DNA of 64,000 nucleotides from Paenibacillus lycopersici (GCF_010119935.1 NZ_CP048209.1:2607001-2671000); one strand, 5' to 3'; shown: positions 43,144 to 51,934, counted from the stretch's first letter. The notes: generated from the sequence alone by a model not told the origin. Numbers and translations: made by a program.

Positions 43144-44466
43144 ATGTCTAAACCCATTATCGCCATCGTTGGGCGGCCTAATGTGGGTAAGTCTACGATC
43201 TTCAACCGCGTCATCGGCGACCGGCTGGCGATCGTAGAAGACAAGCCTGGAGTGACCCGCGACCGGCTTTACGGTTCCGGGGAATGGAACGGCCGGGCCT
43301 TCAGCATTGTCGACACCGGAGGCATCGAGATCGACGGCGAGGACGAGATCATGAAGTCCGTCCGCATGCAGGCCGAACTGGCCGTCGAAGAAGCCGATGT
43401 CATTATTTTCATGGTCGATGCGAAGGCCGGACTTACCCATGCGGACGACGAAGTCGCGCAAATGCTGCTTCGTTCGCGCAAACCGATCGTCGTTGCGGTC
43501 AACAAAGTGGACAACTTGAACCGTCGCGACGATATTTACGAGTTTTATAATCTCGGCTTCGGCGATCCGATCGCAATCTCGGGATCCCATGGCATGGGCA
43601 TCGGCGATTTGCTGGATGCGGCCGTCGAGCGGCTGCCCGAGATCGAGGAAGAGCAATACGAAGACGACGTTATTCGCGTCGCGCTCATCGGCCGCCCGAA
43701 CGTGGGCAAGTCGTCGCTCGTCAACGCGCTGCTCGGCGAAGAGCGCGTCATCGTCAGCAACGTGGCCGGCACGACGCGCGACGCGATCGACACCCCGTTC
43801 GAGAAGGACGGGCAGAAGTACGTGCTGATCGACACGGCGGGCATGCGCAAGCGCGGCAAAGTGTACGAGACGACGGAGAAGTACAGCGTCATGCGCGCGC
43901 TCAAAGCGATTGAACGGGCCGATGTCGTGCTCGTGCTCATTAACGGCGAGGAAGGCATCATCGAGCAGGACAAGCATATCGCCGGCTATGCGCATGAAGC
44001 GGGCAAAGCGGCGATCTTCGTCGTCAACAAGTGGGATGTCGTCGAGAAAGACGACAAGACGATGCATCAATTCGAACAGAAGATCCGCGATCACTTCTTG
44101 TTCATGACGTACGCGCCGGTCATCTTCCTGTCGGCCAAGACGAAGTCCAGGCTGCATAAGCTGCTGCCGGTCGTCGTTCACGTCTCCGAGCAGCATGCGA
44201 TGCGCATTCCGACGCATCTGCTGAACGACGTCGTCGCGGACGCGGTTGCGATCAATCCGCCGCCATCGGACAAGGGCAGACGGCTTCGCATCAATTATGC
44301 GACGCAGGTTGCGGTGAAGCCGCCGACGATCGTGCTGTTCGCGAACGATCCGGAGATGATGCATTTCTCGTACGAACGTTACCTGGAGAACAAGATCCGG
44401 GCCGCGTTCCAGTTCGAGGGGACGCCGGTCCGCATCTTTACCCGCAAAAAATCAGACGAAGATTAA
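43144..44466 (+). CDS. der: Ribosome-associated GTPase Der (EngA)
   Basis: A 440-residue essential GTPase with two tandem G domains, needed for 50S ribosome maturation. The first P-loop is GRPNVGKST (residues 10-18) and the second GRPNVGKSS (about 183-191); switch regions DTGGIE and [14 protein letters not shown] and NKWDV are intact. A C-terminal KH-like domain ([20 protein letters not shown]) closes the protein. AAGGAGTG precedes the ATG; TATGAT at 43022-43027 may be its -10 element. Confidence 0.97.
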   Translation: MSKPIIAIVGRPNVGKSTIFNRVIGDRLAIVEDKPGVTRDRLYGSGEWNGRAFSIVDTGGIEIDGEDEIMKSVRMQAELAVEEADVIIFMVDAKAGLTHADDEVAQMLLRSRKPIVVAVNKVDNLNRRDDIYEFYNLGFGDPIAISGSHGMGIGDLLDAAVERLPEIEEEQYEDDVIRVALIGRPNVGKSSLVNALLGEERVIVSNVAGTTRDAIDTPFEKDGQKYVLIDTAGMRKRGKVYETTEKYSVMRALKAIERADVVLVLINGEEGIIEQDKHIAGYAHEAGKAAIFVVNKWDVVEKDDKTMHQFEQKIRDHFLFMTYAPVIFLSAKTKSRLHKLLPVVVHVSEQHAMRIPTHLLNDVVADAVAINPPPSDKGRRLRINYATQVAVKPPTIVLFANDPEMMHFSYERYLENKIRAAFQFEGTPVRIFTRKKSDED

Positions 44467-44473
44467 GCCAATG

Positions 44474-44503
44474 CTGGTGTCCTGATTGGAGGGCACCAGT
44501 TTC
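44474..44503 (+). terminator. Weak terminator after der
   Basis: CTGGTGTCC (44474-44482) pairs with GGGCACCAG (44491-44499), one G-U, followed by TTTCCC. Confidence 0.45.
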
Positions 44504-44566
44504 CCTGTTCACGCAGGACGACGGCCCATGGCCGGCAGGACATTTCCGACAAGAGGAGAGCGAATC

Positions 44567-45163
44567 GTGGTCACCGTGCTTACAGTTCTCATCAGTTATT
44601 TATTAGGATCGGTTTCATTCAGCATTTTGATCGCCAAATGGGTCAAAGGCATCGATATCCGCAATTACGGCAGCGGCAACGCCGGCGCGACCAACACGCT
44701 GCGCGTGCTCGGCAAAGGGCCGGGCATCGCCGTGTTCCTGCTCGATATCGCGAAAGGCATCGCGGCCGTGATTCTCGGCATCTACGCCGCCGGAGGCGAT
44801 TGGGGTCCGGTGCTGTGCGGCCTTGCTGCCATTGCCGGCCATAACTGGCCGGTATGGTTCGGTTTCAAGGGAGGCAAGGGCATTGCGACGACCGTCGGCG
44901 TCACGGCTACGCTTGCGTTCGTGCCTACGCTCATCGCGGGCATCGTCGCCATCATCGCCATTGCGGTCACGCGCTTCGTCTCGCTCGGCTCCCTGATCTT
45001 CGCGCTGCTCGTCCCGATCTTCATCTGGAATATCGGCGATAAGCCGCATTCGTACGTCTGGGCGGCGCTGGTCATCTGTCTGCTGGCGTTCGTCCGTCAC
45101 CGGTCGAATATCGTCAAGCTGGTGCAAGGCAAAGAGAACAAGCTTGGCGCAAGGAAAGGGTAA
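44567..45163 (+). CDS. plsY: Glycerol-3-phosphate acyltransferase PlsY
   Basis: A 198-residue polytopic enzyme that transfers acyl groups from acyl-phosphate to glycerol-3-phosphate, the first step of phospholipid synthesis. Motifs are SGNAGATNTLRVLGK, AGHNWPVWFGFKGGKG and the late FVRHRSNI. The GTG at 44567, seven bases after AGAGGAG, gives the standard length and N-terminus; the longer frame from 44486 is not used. It precedes gpsA, which makes its substrate. Confidence 0.95.
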   Translation: MVTVLTVLISYLLGSVSFSILIAKWVKGIDIRNYGSGNAGATNTLRVLGKGPGIAVFLLDIAKGIAAVILGIYAAGGDWGPVLCGLAAIAGHNWPVWFGFKGGKGIATTVGVTATLAFVPTLIAGIVAIIAIAVTRFVSLGSLIFALLVPIFIWNIGDKPHSYVWAALVICLLAFVRHRSNIVKLVQGKENKLGARKG

Positions 45164-45172
45164 GGAGGCACG

Positions 45173-46198
45173 ATGATGACCAATCGCAAAGCAGCCGTGC
45201 TCGTCGCCGGAAGCTGGGGAACCGCCCTGGCTGCCGTGCTAGCGGACAACGGCTTCGACGTCGCCTTATGGTCCCGGAACGAGGCGCAGGTCGACGAGAT
45301 CAATACGCACCGGTCTAACAGCCGGTACTTGAAGGAAGCAGTGCTCCCCGCCGGCATTGCGGCCACGACGGACATGAAGCAAGCCGTGACCGGCGCGGAG
45401 CTGGTGCTGTTCGTGGCGCCGTCCGCCGCGATGCGCGATGTCGCGAAGCAAGCCGCGCCGTTCTTGGATGCGGCCGCGATCGTCGTTCATGCGACGAAAG
45501 GCTTCGAGTCCGGCACCTATAAACGGATGACGACGGTGTTGGCCGAGGAGCTGTCGCTGCCGTCCGACCGGCTCGTCGTCCTGTCGGGGCCGAGCCATGC
45601 GGAGGAAGTCGTCCGCAAGCTGCCGACGACCGTCGTCGTCGCCTCGACTAGCAAGGACGCCGCCGAACGGGCGCAGGACGCGTTCATCACGAATTATTTC
45701 CGCGTCTATACGAATACCGACGTCGTCGGCGTCGAAGTGGCAGGCGCCATCAAGAACATTATCGCCTTGGGCGCCGGATTGTCGGACGGGCTCGGCTTCG
45801 GCGACAACGCCAAGGCCGCGCTGCTGACGCGCGGTCTTGCGGAGATCAGCCGGCTCGGCAACGCGATGGGCGCCAATCCGCTGACCTTCGCCGGTCTCGC
45901 GGGCGTCGGCGATCTCGTCGTGACCTGCACGAGCAAGCACAGCCGCAATTGGCGCGCGGGCGCCATGCTTGCGGAGGGGCTGTCGCTGGAGGACGTGCTC
46001 GGACGAATGGGCATGGTCGTCGAAGGCGTGCGGACGACGAGCACCGCTCGCGAACTGGCGCAGCAATACGGCGTGGAGATGCCGATCACGGAGCAGCTCT
46101 ATCAGGTGCTATTCCAGCAGCTGGGGCCGCGAAGCGCGGTCGAAACGCTGATGGGCAGAGGCCGCACCCACGAGACGGAAGAAACCGCGGGAATATAG
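45173..46198 (+). CDS. gpsA: NAD(P)H-dependent glycerol-3-phosphate dehydrogenase
   Basis: A 341-residue enzyme that reduces dihydroxyacetone phosphate to sn-glycerol-3-phosphate for phospholipids. The N-terminal nucleotide motif reads VAGSWGTALA where GxGxxG-type members have GAGSWG, and GFESGTYKRM, SGPSHAEEV and the catalytic KNIIALGAGLSDGLGFGDNAKAALLTRG follow. The start may be the ATG at 45176, which is seven bases after AAGGAGG. It follows plsY by nine bases, so the two sequential lipid genes form an operon. Confidence 0.95.
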   Translation: MMTNRKAAVLVAGSWGTALAAVLADNGFDVALWSRNEAQVDEINTHRSNSRYLKEAVLPAGIAATTDMKQAVTGAELVLFVAPSAAMRDVAKQAAPFLDAAAIVVHATKGFESGTYKRMTTVLAEELSLPSDRLVVLSGPSHAEEVVRKLPTTVVVASTSKDAAERAQDAFITNYFRVYTNTDVVGVEVAGAIKNIIALGAGLSDGLGFGDNAKAALLTRGLAEISRLGNAMGANPLTFAGLAGVGDLVVTCTSKHSRNWRAGAMLAEGLSLEDVLGRMGMVVEGVRTTSTARELAQQYGVEMPITEQLYQVLFQQLGPRSAVETLMGRGRTHETEETAGI

Positions 46199-46217
46199 GG
46201 GGCATCCCAGGCTGGTC

Positions 46218-46256
46218 GTACCCCAATGCGAGTTCGCTCTCGCATTAATGGGGTAC
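46218..46256. repeat. Long near-perfect inverted repeat after gpsA
   Basis: GTACCCCA plus ATGCGAG pair with CTCGCAT plus TGGGGTAC (arms at 46218-46232 and 46239-46256) with two unpaired bases. There is no T run on either strand. Confidence 0.6.
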
Positions 46257-46371
46257 TGCTCGCCTATGCATCCTAGCCCGCACCATCATTGGCCCTCTTT
46301 CATAAACTGCAGTAAGCTCCCGTGTGGAGCGGGCAGGAATCGACGCCGTCAAAGCGTGGAGGAGGGAAACG

Positions 46372-46653
46372 ATGAGCGGCAAAAAAGATTTATCGAAGGA
46401 TGTTCTGAACGCCGTCAATAAAAAAACCGGCAAAACGGTCACCGAAAACGCAGTCAAGAAGCTTGCGAGCGGCGTGACTGAAAATACGATGCAGGACGAA
46501 GACGAACTTCGCAAGCTGATCCACTCCGTCTCCGCCATGGCGAAAGTGCCCGTGACGGAGAAAACGGTCAACGACATCGTCGGCGCCGTCAAGAAGAGCG
46601 GCATGAATATGAACAACATGGAAATGCTGCTGAAGATGATGCTTAAGAAGTAA
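46372..46653 (+). CDS. spoVIF: Stage VI sporulation protein F-like
   Basis: A 93-residue helical, charged protein beginning MSGKKDLSKDVLNAVNKKTGK and ending MLLKMMLKK. The pattern KDVLNAVNKKTGKTVTENAVKKLA, then RKLIHSVSAMAKVPVTEKTVNDIV resembles SpoVIF, a mother-cell protein that helps GerE-dependent spore coat assembly. GTGGAGGAGGG lies upstream of the ATG. The assignment is by overall pattern, without a catalytic motif to confirm it. Confidence 0.7.
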   Translation: MSGKKDLSKDVLNAVNKKTGKTVTENAVKKLASGVTENTMQDEDELRKLIHSVSAMAKVPVTEKTVNDIVGAVKKSGMNMNNMEMLLKMMLKK

Positions 46654-46658
46654 GAAGA

Positions 46659-46728
46659 AGACTTCCGCAAAGCGCGTCCGGCATTGCAGCAGCAGTGCCG
46701 GCGCCGCGCTGGGCGGGAGTCTTTTTCT
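46659..46728 (+). terminator. Terminator after spoVIF
   Basis: AGACTTCCGC (46659-46668) pairs with GCGGGAGTCT (46713-46722), one G-U, with an inner GC-rich stem, followed by TTTTTCT. Confidence 0.85.
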
Positions 46729-46847
46729 ATCGCTGCGAGGCAGCGGCTTCGCCTTGTACGTCCGGTTACACGCGCCGAAGTAGCCCGTTTATCCGCACTA
46801 GTGTATAATGAAACGAATATCGGTCGTACAAGGTGGTAGAAGTTATC

Positions 46848-47027
46848 ATGGATCCAATGATGAAGATGTGGGTGTCCTTCGCGGGCATCGGTTTGATGGC
46901 GCTGGCAGCCGTCATGATTACGCTTGCCAGGTACAAGACCAAGGGCATTCTGCGGATGGCGTTGTCGCTGACCGCGTTTCTGTTCCTGGTAATCGGCGGA
47001 TTGCTTGGACTTGTCTCCATCACGTAA
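46848..47027 (+). CDS. DUF2768 small membrane protein (YphE-like)
   Basis: A 59-residue protein beginning MDPMMKMWVSF with two membrane helices (residues ~8-27 and 36-57). This is the DUF2768 pattern; the B. subtilis member yphE lies between gpsA and spoIVA. Function is unknown. The ATG at 46848 gives the family start, although GTG at 46833 is in frame. TATAAT at 46804-46809 is a good -10 element upstream. Confidence 0.78.
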   Translation: MDPMMKMWVSFAGIGLMALAAVMITLARYKTKGILRMALSLTAFLFLVIGGLLGLVSIT

Positions 47028-47073
47028 CCGGGCCATTACGAACGAATCGTGAAGAGGAAAGGACAATGAACCG

Positions 47074-47370
47074 ATGCTGGAACTGAAAAGCCGAACGAAA
47101 ACGATAACGGTGGAAGCGGAAGCGGGGCTGTCGCTGCTGGATGCCGCGATGAAGCATAATTTGGACTGGGCGTTCTCCTGCACGCGCGGAACATGCGCCA
47201 GATGCCGCTGCCTGATCGAGGAGGGCGCGGAGTTTCTGGAAGACGTGACGGACGAGGAATGGGACCGGCTGGAGCCCGAGGAATTCGAGGAAGGTTACCG
47301 GCTGGCCTGCCAGGCGATCATGAAATCCGATGCGGGCTTCATCAAAGCCGCGAATCGGCCGTATTTCTAA
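47074..47370 (+). CDS. [2Fe-2S] ferredoxin, plant type
   Basis: A 98-residue electron carrier. The cluster cysteines are C36-x4-C41-x2-C44 and C79 in LACQ, with one extra cysteine at 46. A strongly acidic helix (DEEWDRLEPEEFEEG) precedes the last ligand. The redox partner is unknown. GAGGAAAGGA lies upstream. Its stop overlaps the start of the next gene by one base (TAATG), and a second ferredoxin of different type follows that gene. Confidence 0.9.
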   Translation: MLELKSRTKTITVEAEAGLSLLDAAMKHNLDWAFSCTRGTCARCRCLIEEGAEFLEDVTDEEWDRLEPEEFEEGYRLACQAIMKSDAGFIKAANRPYF

Positions 47371-47963
47371 TGACGGGGCGCGAAGCGGAACGGATCGCCG
47401 ATCCGTTGTTGAAGGCGCTTGCCGTCATCGCCGGCAGAACGGCGGGCACGGGAGCGCAATGGCTCGTCGGCGGCAGCTCGGGACTGCTCCTCCGCGGGCT
47501 GGAGCTGCCGTCGCCTCCGCGGGATTTGGATCTGTACGCGGACGACGAGGCGGCCAAGACGATTCATCAGGCGTTGTTATCGTATGCAATCGACGAGCAG
47601 CAGGTGAGCGTCAGCCCGATTTATCGCTCCTTGCTCAGCCATTATGTCATTGAAGGCGTGCAGGTCGAGCTTGTCGGCGGTTTCGTCGTCGCTTCGGGCT
47701 CGGACCGGTACGCCGTTGAAGTCGAGGAAGTATTGGGGCCCTTGCGGCTGACGGTTGCAGCCGGCCCGCATGAAGTCGGCGTCGTGCCGCTGGCGCATGA
47801 GCTTTGGTTTAACGTGCTGCGCGCGAGGGACGACCGCACGGAGCTGATCGGCCGCCGCCTTGCCGAGGAGCCGGCGCTTCACCTCGATGCCGTGCGGCAG
47901 ATCGCTTCCAGGAACAAGTTCTCCGATGAGCTGCAGCGACGAATTGCACCTTTCTTGAACTAG
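47370..47963 (+). CDS. Nucleotidyltransferase-like protein
   Basis: A 197-residue soluble protein. The segment WLVGGSSGLLLRGLELPSPPRDLDLY resembles the GG/S...DxD core of the nucleotidyltransferase fold, with aspartates in RDLDLYADD, and a later VQVELVGGF could supply the third carboxylate region. The C-terminal half is helical. Substrate and role are unknown. The ATG overlaps the ferredoxin stop, so the two are coupled. Confidence 0.65.
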   Translation: MTGREAERIADPLLKALAVIAGRTAGTGAQWLVGGSSGLLLRGLELPSPPRDLDLYADDEAAKTIHQALLSYAIDEQQVSVSPIYRSLLSHYVIEGVQVELVGGFVVASGSDRYAVEVEEVLGPLRLTVAAGPHEVGVVPLAHELWFNVLRARDDRTELIGRRLAEEPALHLDAVRQIASRNKFSDELQRRIAPFLN

Positions 47964-47988
47964 AAGAACGATGGAAGCAGGGGTTCCC

Positions 47989-48336
47989 ATGAATGTGGAA
48001 ATTACGTTTCTCCCTTCCGGACGGAGCGTCCTCGTGCGCGCCGGAACGACCGTGCTGGACGCATCGCGGAAAGCCGGGGTTCCGATCCGCACGCGCTGCG
48101 ACGGCAAGGCGGCATGCCTGATGTGCAAAGTGACGATGCCGCACACCTCTTCCGGGCTGTCGCCGCTGAACGACAACGAACGCCGCAAATTGGCGGGGCT
48201 GGAACGTTCGGGAACAAGGCTTGCTTGCCAGACACGGGTGTTCGGCCGCGCCGTCGTCGAGGTGCCGGAAGATCCGTACCGCGCCGCTGTCCGCAAACAG
48301 ATGATGCGCCAGGCGGAAGACGATGAATTATGGTAG
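47989..48336 (+). CDS. [2Fe-2S] ferredoxin, adrenodoxin-like spacing
   Basis: A 115-residue [2Fe-2S] domain protein. Ligands are C37-x5-C43-x2-C46 and C80 in RLACQ; the x5 spacing is that of adrenodoxin-type rather than plant-type ferredoxins. It ends with a basic then acidic tail. AGGGG precedes the ATG at 47989, preferred over the ATG at 47971. It follows the nucleotidyltransferase-like gene by 25 bases. Confidence 0.87.
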   Translation: MNVEITFLPSGRSVLVRAGTTVLDASRKAGVPIRTRCDGKAACLMCKVTMPHTSSGLSPLNDNERRKLAGLERSGTRLACQTRVFGRAVVEVPEDPYRAAVRKQMMRQAEDDELW

Positions 48337-48396
48337 GCCGGCCGTTCCGCAGACGCGGAACCGCGCGCCTATGCAATCTAGGAGGATAATCGTATC

Positions 48397-49128
48397 ATGA
48401 AAGGCTTGAGATGCGCGGCGGCAGCGATCGTGCTTGCATGCATGGCTGCCCTGTTCTCCGGCTGTATGTATCCGAAGGATCAGCTGGGACAATACCAGAA
48501 GCCGCCGAAAGACGCCATACTGAACGTACAAACGGTCATCGATCAATATCAGAAGGACACGGGTCTGCTTCCGATCAAGAACAGCGAGGAGAATACGCCG
48601 GTTTACGAGAAGTTCAAAATCGATTTCGACAAGCTGCAGCGGATGAACTATATGTCTTCCATTCCGGAGTCGGCCTACGAGAAGGGCGGAAGCTATTACT
48701 ATCTCGTTATCAATGAAGAGACGGATCCTACCATCAAGCTGATGAATCTCGTGCTCTATCAGAAGACGAACGATCTGGAAGCCGCCGTGAAAGCCTATGC
48801 CGGCGCGCACGGAGGCAAGCTGCCGGCCGGCAAAACGATGTATCCGTCGTTTACGGCCATCGATTACGGCGTCTTGAACGCGAAGGAACCGGAGCTCCGC
48901 AGCATGTTTACCGGAAGCCCGCTTACGGCGATGCTGGATCCGGACGGGAAGGTATACCTGGATTACGGACCGGACATCATGCAGCAGCTGACGAAGCTCG
49001 AGGAAGGCAAGAAACCCGGCGGCGACGCGGATCTGCGGACGCTGCTCGTTGACAATTCCGACTTCGTACCTGTCAAATCGCCGGTCTATCGGCTCGTGAA
49101 CGGCGACCCGCAAGCCGAGCTGAAATAG
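48397..49128 (+). CDS. YphF-like lipoprotein
   Basis: A 243-residue secreted lipoprotein with lipobox ALFSGC (lipidated Cys23). The mature part is soluble with no catalytic motif that I can see; it starts near PKDQLGQYQKPPKDAIL and contains the pattern VDNSDFVPVKSPVYRLV at the end. The B. subtilis yphF lipoprotein of similar size lies in the same place before spoIVA. AGGAGG lies upstream of the ATG. It ends with a strong terminator. Confidence 0.82.
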   Translation: MKGLRCAAAAIVLACMAALFSGCMYPKDQLGQYQKPPKDAILNVQTVIDQYQKDTGLLPIKNSEENTPVYEKFKIDFDKLQRMNYMSSIPESAYEKGGSYYYLVINEETDPTIKLMNLVLYQKTNDLEAAVKAYAGAHGGKLPAGKTMYPSFTAIDYGVLNAKEPELRSMFTGSPLTAMLDPDGKVYLDYGPDIMQQLTKLEEGKKPGGDADLRTLLVDNSDFVPVKSPVYRLVNGDPQAELK

Positions 49129-49154
49129 CGCCGGCATCACTCGCATACCGCTCG

Positions 49155-49184
49155 CTCCTGCCCATGAGGGCAGGAGTTTTTTTG
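49155..49184 (+). terminator. Terminator after yphF
   Basis: CTCCTGCCC (49155-49163) pairs perfectly with GGGCAGGAG (49168-49176) over a 4-base loop, followed by seven T. Confidence 0.93.
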
Positions 49185-49466
49185 CGGTTCAGGCATAGCC
49201 GGCGGATTCCTCTCATATATCTCAATCTTGGAAGGCGTAATGGGAACGAGGCTCTTTGAAATCGAAAGATTTCATCCCTCCGGTCGTCATAATCATGAGA
49301 CAGTCGCAATAAGCTATTACTAGTCCAAAATCATGTACGAGTTGCGTCGCTTGCATGCTCAACCGGCAGGCGGGTAGCGGCGAAACCTGACGACACGCAG
49401 CAGGAGGAAAGCAGCAGTTACGGTACGTCCATGTACAGGCGAAATACGATTGGGAGGGGATATTCA
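49185..49466 (+). promoter_or_regulatory. Upstream region of spoIVA
   Basis: No gene is seen. A candidate sigma-E promoter is TCATATAT (49213-49220) with CGTAATGG (49236-49243) at a 15-base gap; another CATAAT element is at 49288-49293. Neither is strong. The spoIVA ribosome binding site GGGAGGGG is at the right end. Confidence 0.35.
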
Positions 49467-50945
49467 GTGGAGAAAGTGGACATTTTCAAGGACATTGCCG
49501 AACGAACCGGCGGGGATATTTACCTCGGCGTCGTTGGTGCGGTCCGCACGGGCAAATCAACCTTCATCAAGCGGTTCATGGAGACGGTTGTGCTGCCGAA
49601 CATCACGAATGATGCCGATCGGGTAAGAGCTATCGACGAATTGCCGCAGAGCGCCGCGGGCAAGACGATCATGACGACGGAGCCGAAATTCGTGCCGAAC
49701 CAGGCGGTGCAGCTGCGCGTGGCCGAAGGGCTGGACGTGAACGTCCGGTTGGTCGACTGCGTCGGGTACGCGGTCGTCGGCGCGAAAGGCTATGAAGACG
49801 AGAACGGCCCGCGGATGATTACGACGCCTTGGTTCGAGGAGCCGATCCCGTTCCAGGAAGCGGCCGAGATCGGCACGCGCAAAGTCATTCAAGAGCATTC
49901 CACGCTCGGCGTCGTCGTTACGACCGACGGCACGATTGCTGAAATACCGCGCAGCTCCTACGTTGAAGCCGAAGAGCGCGTCGTGGGCGAGCTCAAGGAG
50001 GTCGGCAAGCCGTTCGTGCTGATCGTCAACTCGACGCGTCCGAAGAGCGACGAAGCGCTTCAGCTGCGCAGCGAGCTGCAGGCCAAATACGATATTCCGG
50101 TCATCACGCTCAGCGTAGCGACCATGGGCGAAGAAGAAGTCATGTCCGTACTGCGCGAGGTGCTGTACGAATTCCCGGTTCACGAGGTGAACGTCAATCT
50201 GCCGAGCTGGGTCATGGTGCTGAACGACAATCACTGGCTGCGGAGCAACTACGAGAATTCCGTGCGCGATACGGTCAAGGATATCCGCCGTCTGCGCGAC
50301 GTGGACCGCGTCGTGTCGCAGTTCATGGAATACGAGTTCATCGCGCGGGCCGGCCTCAGCGGCATGAACATGGGCCAAGGCGTCGCGGAGATCGATCTGT
50401 ACGCGCCGGATGAGCTGTACGATCAAATCCTGATGGAAGTGGTCGGCGTCGAAATCCGGGGCAAAGACCACCTGCTCCAGCTGATGCAGGATTTCGCCCA
50501 CGCGAAGCGGGAATACGACCGGTTCGCCGAGGCGCTCGAGATGGTCAAGACGACGGGCTACGGCATCGCGGCGCCGACGCTGGCGGAGATGGCGCTCGAC
50601 GAGCCGGAGCTGATCCGCCAAGGCTCGAGATTCGGCGTCCGGCTGAAAGCGACAGCGCCTTCCATCCATATGATCCGCGTCGACGTCGAATCCGAATTCG
50701 CGCCGATCATCGGCACGGAGAAGCAGAGCGAAGAGCTCGTCCGCTACCTGATGCAGGATTTCGAGAACGATCCGATCAAAATCTGGGAGTCCGATATTTT
50801 CGGCCGTTCGCTCCATTCCATCGTAAGAGAAGGCATTCAGGGCAAAATCGCCATGATGCCGGACAATGCCCGCTACAAGCTGCAGGAAACGCTCGGCCGG
50901 ATCATCAACGAAGGCTCCGGCGGCCTGATCGCGATCATCCTGTAA
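49467..50945 (+). CDS. spoIVA: Stage IV sporulation protein A (coat ATPase)
   Basis: A 492-residue ATPase, exactly the length of the B. subtilis protein. SpoIVA polymerises on the forespore surface and is the base layer on which the spore coat is built. The Walker A motif is GAVRTGKST (residues 24-32), with conserved GLDVNVRLVDCVGY and YEDENGPRMI, and the C-terminal ending RIINEGSGGLIAIIL needed for localisation in Bacillus. The GTG start at 49467 gives MEKVDIFKDIAERTGGDIYL, the family start. Confidence 0.97.
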   Translation: MEKVDIFKDIAERTGGDIYLGVVGAVRTGKSTFIKRFMETVVLPNITNDADRVRAIDELPQSAAGKTIMTTEPKFVPNQAVQLRVAEGLDVNVRLVDCVGYAVVGAKGYEDENGPRMITTPWFEEPIPFQEAAEIGTRKVIQEHSTLGVVVTTDGTIAEIPRSSYVEAEERVVGELKEVGKPFVLIVNSTRPKSDEALQLRSELQAKYDIPVITLSVATMGEEEVMSVLREVLYEFPVHEVNVNLPSWVMVLNDNHWLRSNYENSVRDTVKDIRRLRDVDRVVSQFMEYEFIARAGLSGMNMGQGVAEIDLYAPDELYDQILMEVVGVEIRGKDHLLQLMQDFAHAKREYDRFAEALEMVKTTGYGIAAPTLAEMALDEPELIRQGSRFGVRLKATAPSIHMIRVDVESEFAPIIGTEKQSEELVRYLMQDFENDPIKIWESDIFGRSLHSIVREGIQGKIAMMPDNARYKLQETLGRIINEGSGGLIAIIL

Positions 50946-50975
50946 CGCATCGTCAAGGCCGATATATGCTCCTGG

Positions 50976-50995
50976 AGGCACGCGCAAGCGTGCCT
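50976..50995. repeat. Hairpin flanking repeat B on the left
   Basis: AGGCACGCGCAAGCGTGCCT is a perfect 8-bp hairpin 30 bases after the spoIVA stop. An identical 20-base copy stands at 51271-51290 on the other side of the repeat. Confidence 0.75.
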
Positions 50996-51023
50996 TCAGC
51001 ACTGTCTACGCAAAGCATTGCAT

Positions 51024-51268
51024 CCGGACAGGGGATCCGTTATTCGCCCGTTTTCACGACTTTCAATATGCTCGCGGACATAGGATCCTTTATTTCGTCA
51101 AAAAGGCAGACTTTCGATGCTCTCCGGAGGCAATAACGAATCCTGTGTCCGTTCGTCAACCCGAACCTACCGATTTCAACCAATTAACGGATTCTGCGTC
51201 CGTTGCCCATGAAGACGAACCAGCCGGCATAGGCAATGTCGGACAATCGGGTACTTTCACGACAGCCG
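51024..51268. repeat. Modular intergenic repeat, copy B
   Basis: Four modules are seen: forward at 51024-51048 and 51074-51097 (GGACAGGGGATCCGTTATT and GGACATAGGATCCTTTATTT) and inverted at 51129-51155 and 51181-51207 (AATAACGAATCCTGTGTCC and TTAACGGATTCTGCGTCC). The first forward and first inverted modules are complementary at 16 of 19 positions. It shares exact 21- and 15-base runs with copy A (541-750). Confidence 0.75.
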
Positions 51269-51270
51269 GA

Positions 51271-51290
51271 AGGCACGCGCAAGCGTGCCT
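51271..51290 (+). repeat. Hairpin flanking repeat B on the right
   Basis: This is the identical 20-base copy of the hairpin at 50976-50995, here followed by CTTTGCG. It may be the original spoIVA terminator or its duplicate. Confidence 0.75.
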
Positions 51291-51468
51291 CTTTGCGTTG
51301 CATCGGCAAGCGCCGCGCGGCGCGCGAAGCGGAAGCGCGGGCTTATGGCGGGAGGGAAGAATCTTGCAATCTCGCCAACACCCGCCAATAACAAGGCCGA
51401 TCCGATGAACAAAAATCAAAAAACGCTTGAAAAACAGCGGTTCTCAAGGAGAAAACGCGTCATGCCTC

Positions 51469-51498
51469 TTGAAATCGCATAGCCAACTGTATTACTAT
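51469..51498 (+). promoter_or_regulatory. Candidate sigma-A promoter of hbs
   Basis: TTGAAA (51469-51474), an 18-base spacer and TACTAT (51493-51498). A TATAAT at 51567-51572 may be a second -10 element. B. subtilis hbs is known to have two promoters. The stretch 51291-51641 holds nothing else that I can support. Confidence 0.5.
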
Positions 51499-51641
51499 AA
51501 ATCTGTTCTTGGTTCAGTATGCAGGAATTGCACATATCGGAATTTCTTCTCACCGGAGCCGTCAGGTATAATTTCCGGGGTTTCGGAAAAACAGAATGAT
51601 AATGATGTGCCTTTTAACTGCCGTCAGGGGAGGTGAAAGAA

Positions 51642-51917
51642 TTGAACAAAACGGAACTGATTGCGAAAGTAGCCGAATTGACTGACCTTTCCAAGAAAGA
51701 TGCTTCCAAAGCGGTTGATGCCGTTTTCGATGCGATCTCCGACTCGCTGCAAGGCGGCGATAAAGTACAATTGGTAGGCTTCGGAAACTTCGAGGTGAAA
51801 AGCCGCGAAGCGCGCAAAGGCCGCAACCCGCAAACGGGTGAAGAGATCGACATCCCGGCCAGCAAAATCCCGTCTTTCAAAGCCGGTAAATCTCTTAAAG
51901 ATTTGGTTTCCAAATAA
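51642..51917 (+). CDS. hbs: DNA-binding protein HU
   Basis: A 91-residue HU-family nucleoid protein. Features are the N-terminal [21 protein letters not shown] helices, [11 protein letters not shown] and the DNA-binding arm region [19 protein letters not shown]. The TTG at 51642 gives the exact family start and lies seven bases after GGGGAGGTG; the GTG at 51633 is inside that site. It follows spoIVA as in B. subtilis. Confidence 0.96.
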   Translation: MNKTELIAKVAELTDLSKKDASKAVDAVFDAISDSLQGGDKVQLVGFGNFEVKSREARKGRNPQTGEEIDIPASKIPSFKAGKSLKDLVSK

Positions 51918-51934
51918 GAATCGCGAATTGATCA

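Noticed and set aside
50976..51290. CRISPR-like interpretation of the repeated modules
   Set aside because: Modules are imperfect, occur in both orientations, have unequal spacing and no cas genes are present.
51285..51636. Short frames upstream of hbs
   Set aside because: They overlap the repeat flank and promoter region, lack credible starts and show no protein-like pattern.
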